From NCBI GenBank assembly GCA_002441525.1, contig DJWH01000084.1, forward strand, positions 1-7,760: a stretch of 7,760 nucleotides of DNA, written 5' to 3'. The notes under the pieces are model-generated. The model ran no database searches, was not told the DNA's origin, and saw nothing but the letters and a program-made list of their open reading frames with translations. Positions 6,500 to 7,760 of the stretch are shown here, in pieces (the first letter of the stretch is position 1; each line of letters opens with the position of its first letter). This DNA comes from Acholeplasmataceae bacterium UBA6235. GTDB taxonomy: Bacteria; Bacillota_I; Bacilli_A; Acholeplasmatales; UBA5453. The position numbers and the translations under genes were made by a program.

Positions 6500-7590
6500 T
6501 GGTTGTTCAAGACACTTTAGATAAAATCGAATCGATGGTTTTGAATGGCGATCAAAATCAAGTTCATTTCAAAATCAAGTCCTGTATTCAAGTGCTACGT
6601 CAAGGGGAAGGCATCATCGAATCCTTCTTGAAACAAGAAAAAGTGATGGATAAATCTGATGTCTTATTACATATTTTTGGGTTGCTTCAAAATCTATTTG
6701 TTTCGATCGATGCGTTATACGATTTAACCAAGTTAACGATGAGTAATAAATATTCTGTCAACGTGAACCAAAACAAGAACTTACGTGAATTAAAATACAT
6801 ACGAAATGATATTGTTGGACACCCAACGCATCGAACTTATTCCACAGGAGGGGTTGGTTTTTCGCTGTTTTCAGTACCAGAAACCTCGATGTCTGTCATC
6901 ACCTATGAAACCCACTTTTTTAAACAAAAACAGCACGAGACATTTAAACACCACATTCAAACGGCTGAGCTGATTGAAGACTACCATCTAGAATCTCGAA
7001 ATATCATTCAAGAAATCAGCACACACCTACAAAAACAAACCTTTAAACCAGAGCTTTCTATACTCACGAAACAGTTTTTCGATGGCATACAACTTGAATC
7101 CTTTGACCGCCATTTACTCGACAAAATTACGGAAAGTTTTCAAATGAATCGTGACATTTCTAAAGAGTCTCATAACCGTTTGTTGTGGCGTATAGAGTTG
7201 TTGAATGTCTTGGAAAAATGGCGTGAAACCGATCATGAAAAACAAACTTTCATTCAATATATGAAAGAAGAACAAGCCTACAAAATCTATGAGATGTCCT
7301 CTGATCTAGAAGGCATTGAACCACAATATGTCAAAATCATTCACCCAGAGTTATTGGTTAGCTTCTTTCGATTTATCAAAGACGATGAACACCGTGAGAA
7401 GTATGTGAAATACTTAAAGACTTACGATCACCCTTACCATCAAGCCGATATCGATGAGTTATTGGGGGATGCGAAAAACAACCTACGCGTCAGCAAACTC
7501 TTGACTTGGCTCGAGCGTCAAACCTCAGAACACCGTGTGTTTTTGATTGGTAGTGCGTTAGAAAAATACAAAAACATGTCATCCAACTAA
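6499..7590 (+). CDS. Uncharacterised cytoplasmic protein with a HEPN-like R-N-x4-H motif
   Basis: I do not recognise this 363-residue protein as a named family. It is predicted largely alpha-helical and soluble, with no signal peptide or membrane segment. The N-terminal part (about 1-115) ends in LKYIRNDIVGHP (98-109), which contains R102-N103 and H108, an Rx5H motif with a polar residue right after the Arg. This is the signature of HEPN domains, many of which are metal-independent RNases or nucleotide-binding helical bundles. A short Gly/Ser/Val-rich, probably beta, segment follows (113-141). The C-terminal half (about 150-363) is charged and helical with no motif I can name. The ATG overlaps the preceding TAA by 1 nt, with an AGGGGG-type ribosome binding site (6486-6491) 7 nt away. 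This coupling suggests it works with the degenerate GGDEF/EAL protein. It is the last gene of the operon. That it is a real gene is secure; the HEPN call is inference from one motif. Confidence 0.88.
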   Translation: MVVQDTLDKIESMVLNGDQNQVHFKIKSCIQVLRQGEGIIESFLKQEKVMDKSDVLLHIFGLLQNLFVSIDALYDLTKLTMSNKYSVNVNQNKNLRELKYIRNDIVGHPTHRTYSTGGVGFSLFSVPETSMSVITYETHFFKQKQHETFKHHIQTAELIEDYHLESRNIIQEISTHLQKQTFKPELSILTKQFFDGIQLESFDRHLLDKITESFQMNRDISKESHNRLLWRIELLNVLEKWRETDHEKQTFIQYMKEEQAYKIYEMSSDLEGIEPQYVKIIHPELLVSFFRFIKDDEHREKYVKYLKTYDHPYHQADIDELLGDAKNNLRVSKLLTWLERQTSEHRVFLIGSALEKYKNMSSN

Positions 7591-7597
7591 AATCTAT

Positions 7598-7650
7598 AAG
7601 ACCCGATAAAACCTTGAAAATTCATGGTAAAAATGTCGGGTCTTTATTTT
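7598..7650 (+). terminator. Operon terminator with long composite hairpin
   Basis: AAGACCCGA (7598-7606) pairs perfectly with TCGGGTCTT (7636-7644), followed by a T-rich tail. The 29-nt interior is itself nearly self-complementary (ACCTTGA, from 7611, against TCATGGT, ending 7628, with one T-T mismatch), giving a tall hairpin with an internal loop. It lies 8 nt after the stop of the last operon gene. Confidence 0.85.
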
Positions 7651-7696
7651 TATATAAGCAAATAATAAACTGATTAATTCTATAAAGGATTGAATA

Positions 7697-7705
7697 TGGT
7701 ATAAT
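7697..7705 (+). promoter_or_regulatory. Extended -10 promoter reading out of the window
   Basis: TGGTATAAT has an extended -10 TGn plus a perfect TATAAT (7700-7705). No convincing -35 element is seen 16-18 bp upstream. Transcription would start near 7712 and run through the hairpin at 7719-7753 towards whatever lies beyond the window. Confidence 0.5.
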
Positions 7706-7718
7706 TGATTTATAAAGT

Positions 7719-7753
7719 GAACTACCCACCACTTAAATAGAAGTGGGGGCTTC
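7719..7753 (+). mobile_element. Hairpin resembling an end of an IS200/IS605-type (TnpA/TnpB) element
   Basis: CCACCACTT (7726-7734) pairs with AAGTGGGGG (7741-7749) around an AAATAG loop with one A-G mismatch, and the flanking GAA (7719-7721) and TTC (7751-7753) can extend it. The layout GAACTACCC ... GGGGGCTTC, an imperfect palindrome with these flanks, is the form I associate with subterminal hairpins of IS200/IS605-family elements. No transposase or TnpB frame is inside the window, and whether this is the left or right end, or a solitary remnant, cannot be told. From 7651 to 7760 no coding region is seen. Confidence 0.4.
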
Positions 7754-7760
7754 CTATCCA

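Noticed and set aside
7690..7695. TTGAAT as a -35 element for the TATAAT at 7700
   Set aside because: The spacing is only 4 bp; the extended -10 reading is used instead.

Overview
This AT-rich window looks like a piece of chromosome from a low-GC Gram-positive relative, most likely an Acholeplasma-like mollicute or another Bacillota/Mycoplasmatota member. That placement is inference from base composition, the strong AAGGAG-type ribosome binding sites and the gene families. UGA acts as a stop here: the RdgB frame ends at a TGA that overlaps the next ATG, at the family's normal C-terminus. A Mycoplasma/Spiroplasma-type code with UGA as Trp is therefore unlikely. No rRNA, tRNA or CRISPR array is visible.

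Layout. Positions 1-754 hold the 5' part of a minus-strand membrane protein gene, possibly of the CPBP intramembrane protease type, cut by the window start. A 114-bp divergent intergenic region (755-868) carries a promoter in each direction, a 10-bp direct repeat and a small palindrome. Positions 869-1522 encode a KtrA/TrkA-type RCK potassium-uptake regulator, closed by a hairpin terminator that begins inside its stop codon. A new promoter with an extended -10 (1594-1602) then opens a tightly packed five-gene operon (1623-7590): rdgB (house-cleaning NTP pyrophosphatase), a YfcE/YsnB-type phosphoesterase, a choline-kinase/APH-like phosphotransferase, a 1000-residue cytoplasmic protein, and a 363-residue protein with an R-N-x4-H HEPN-like motif. 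Junctions are a 4-nt overlap, 6-nt and 3-nt gaps, and a 1-nt overlap. The operon ends in a long-stem terminator (7598-7650). The last ~110 bases have no gene, but hold an extended -10 promoter and a hairpin resembling an IS200/IS605-type element end.

How the genes may work together. The first two operon genes are adjacent in Bacillus too (ysnA-ysnB) and look like housekeeping. The last two are the unusual part. The 1000-aa protein appears to be TPR-like / linker / GAF-like / PAS-like / GGDEF-like / EAL-like, with the catalytic signatures of both cyclic-di-GMP domains lost, so it is at most a nucleotide receptor or scaffold (FimX/LapD-like logic). It is translationally coupled to the HEPN-like protein. 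A sensor/scaffold controlling an RNA-acting partner is the most interesting hypothesis in this window. A perfect 11-bp terminator-like hairpin near the start of the 1000-aa gene could reduce transcription of this distal pair relative to the housekeeping genes.
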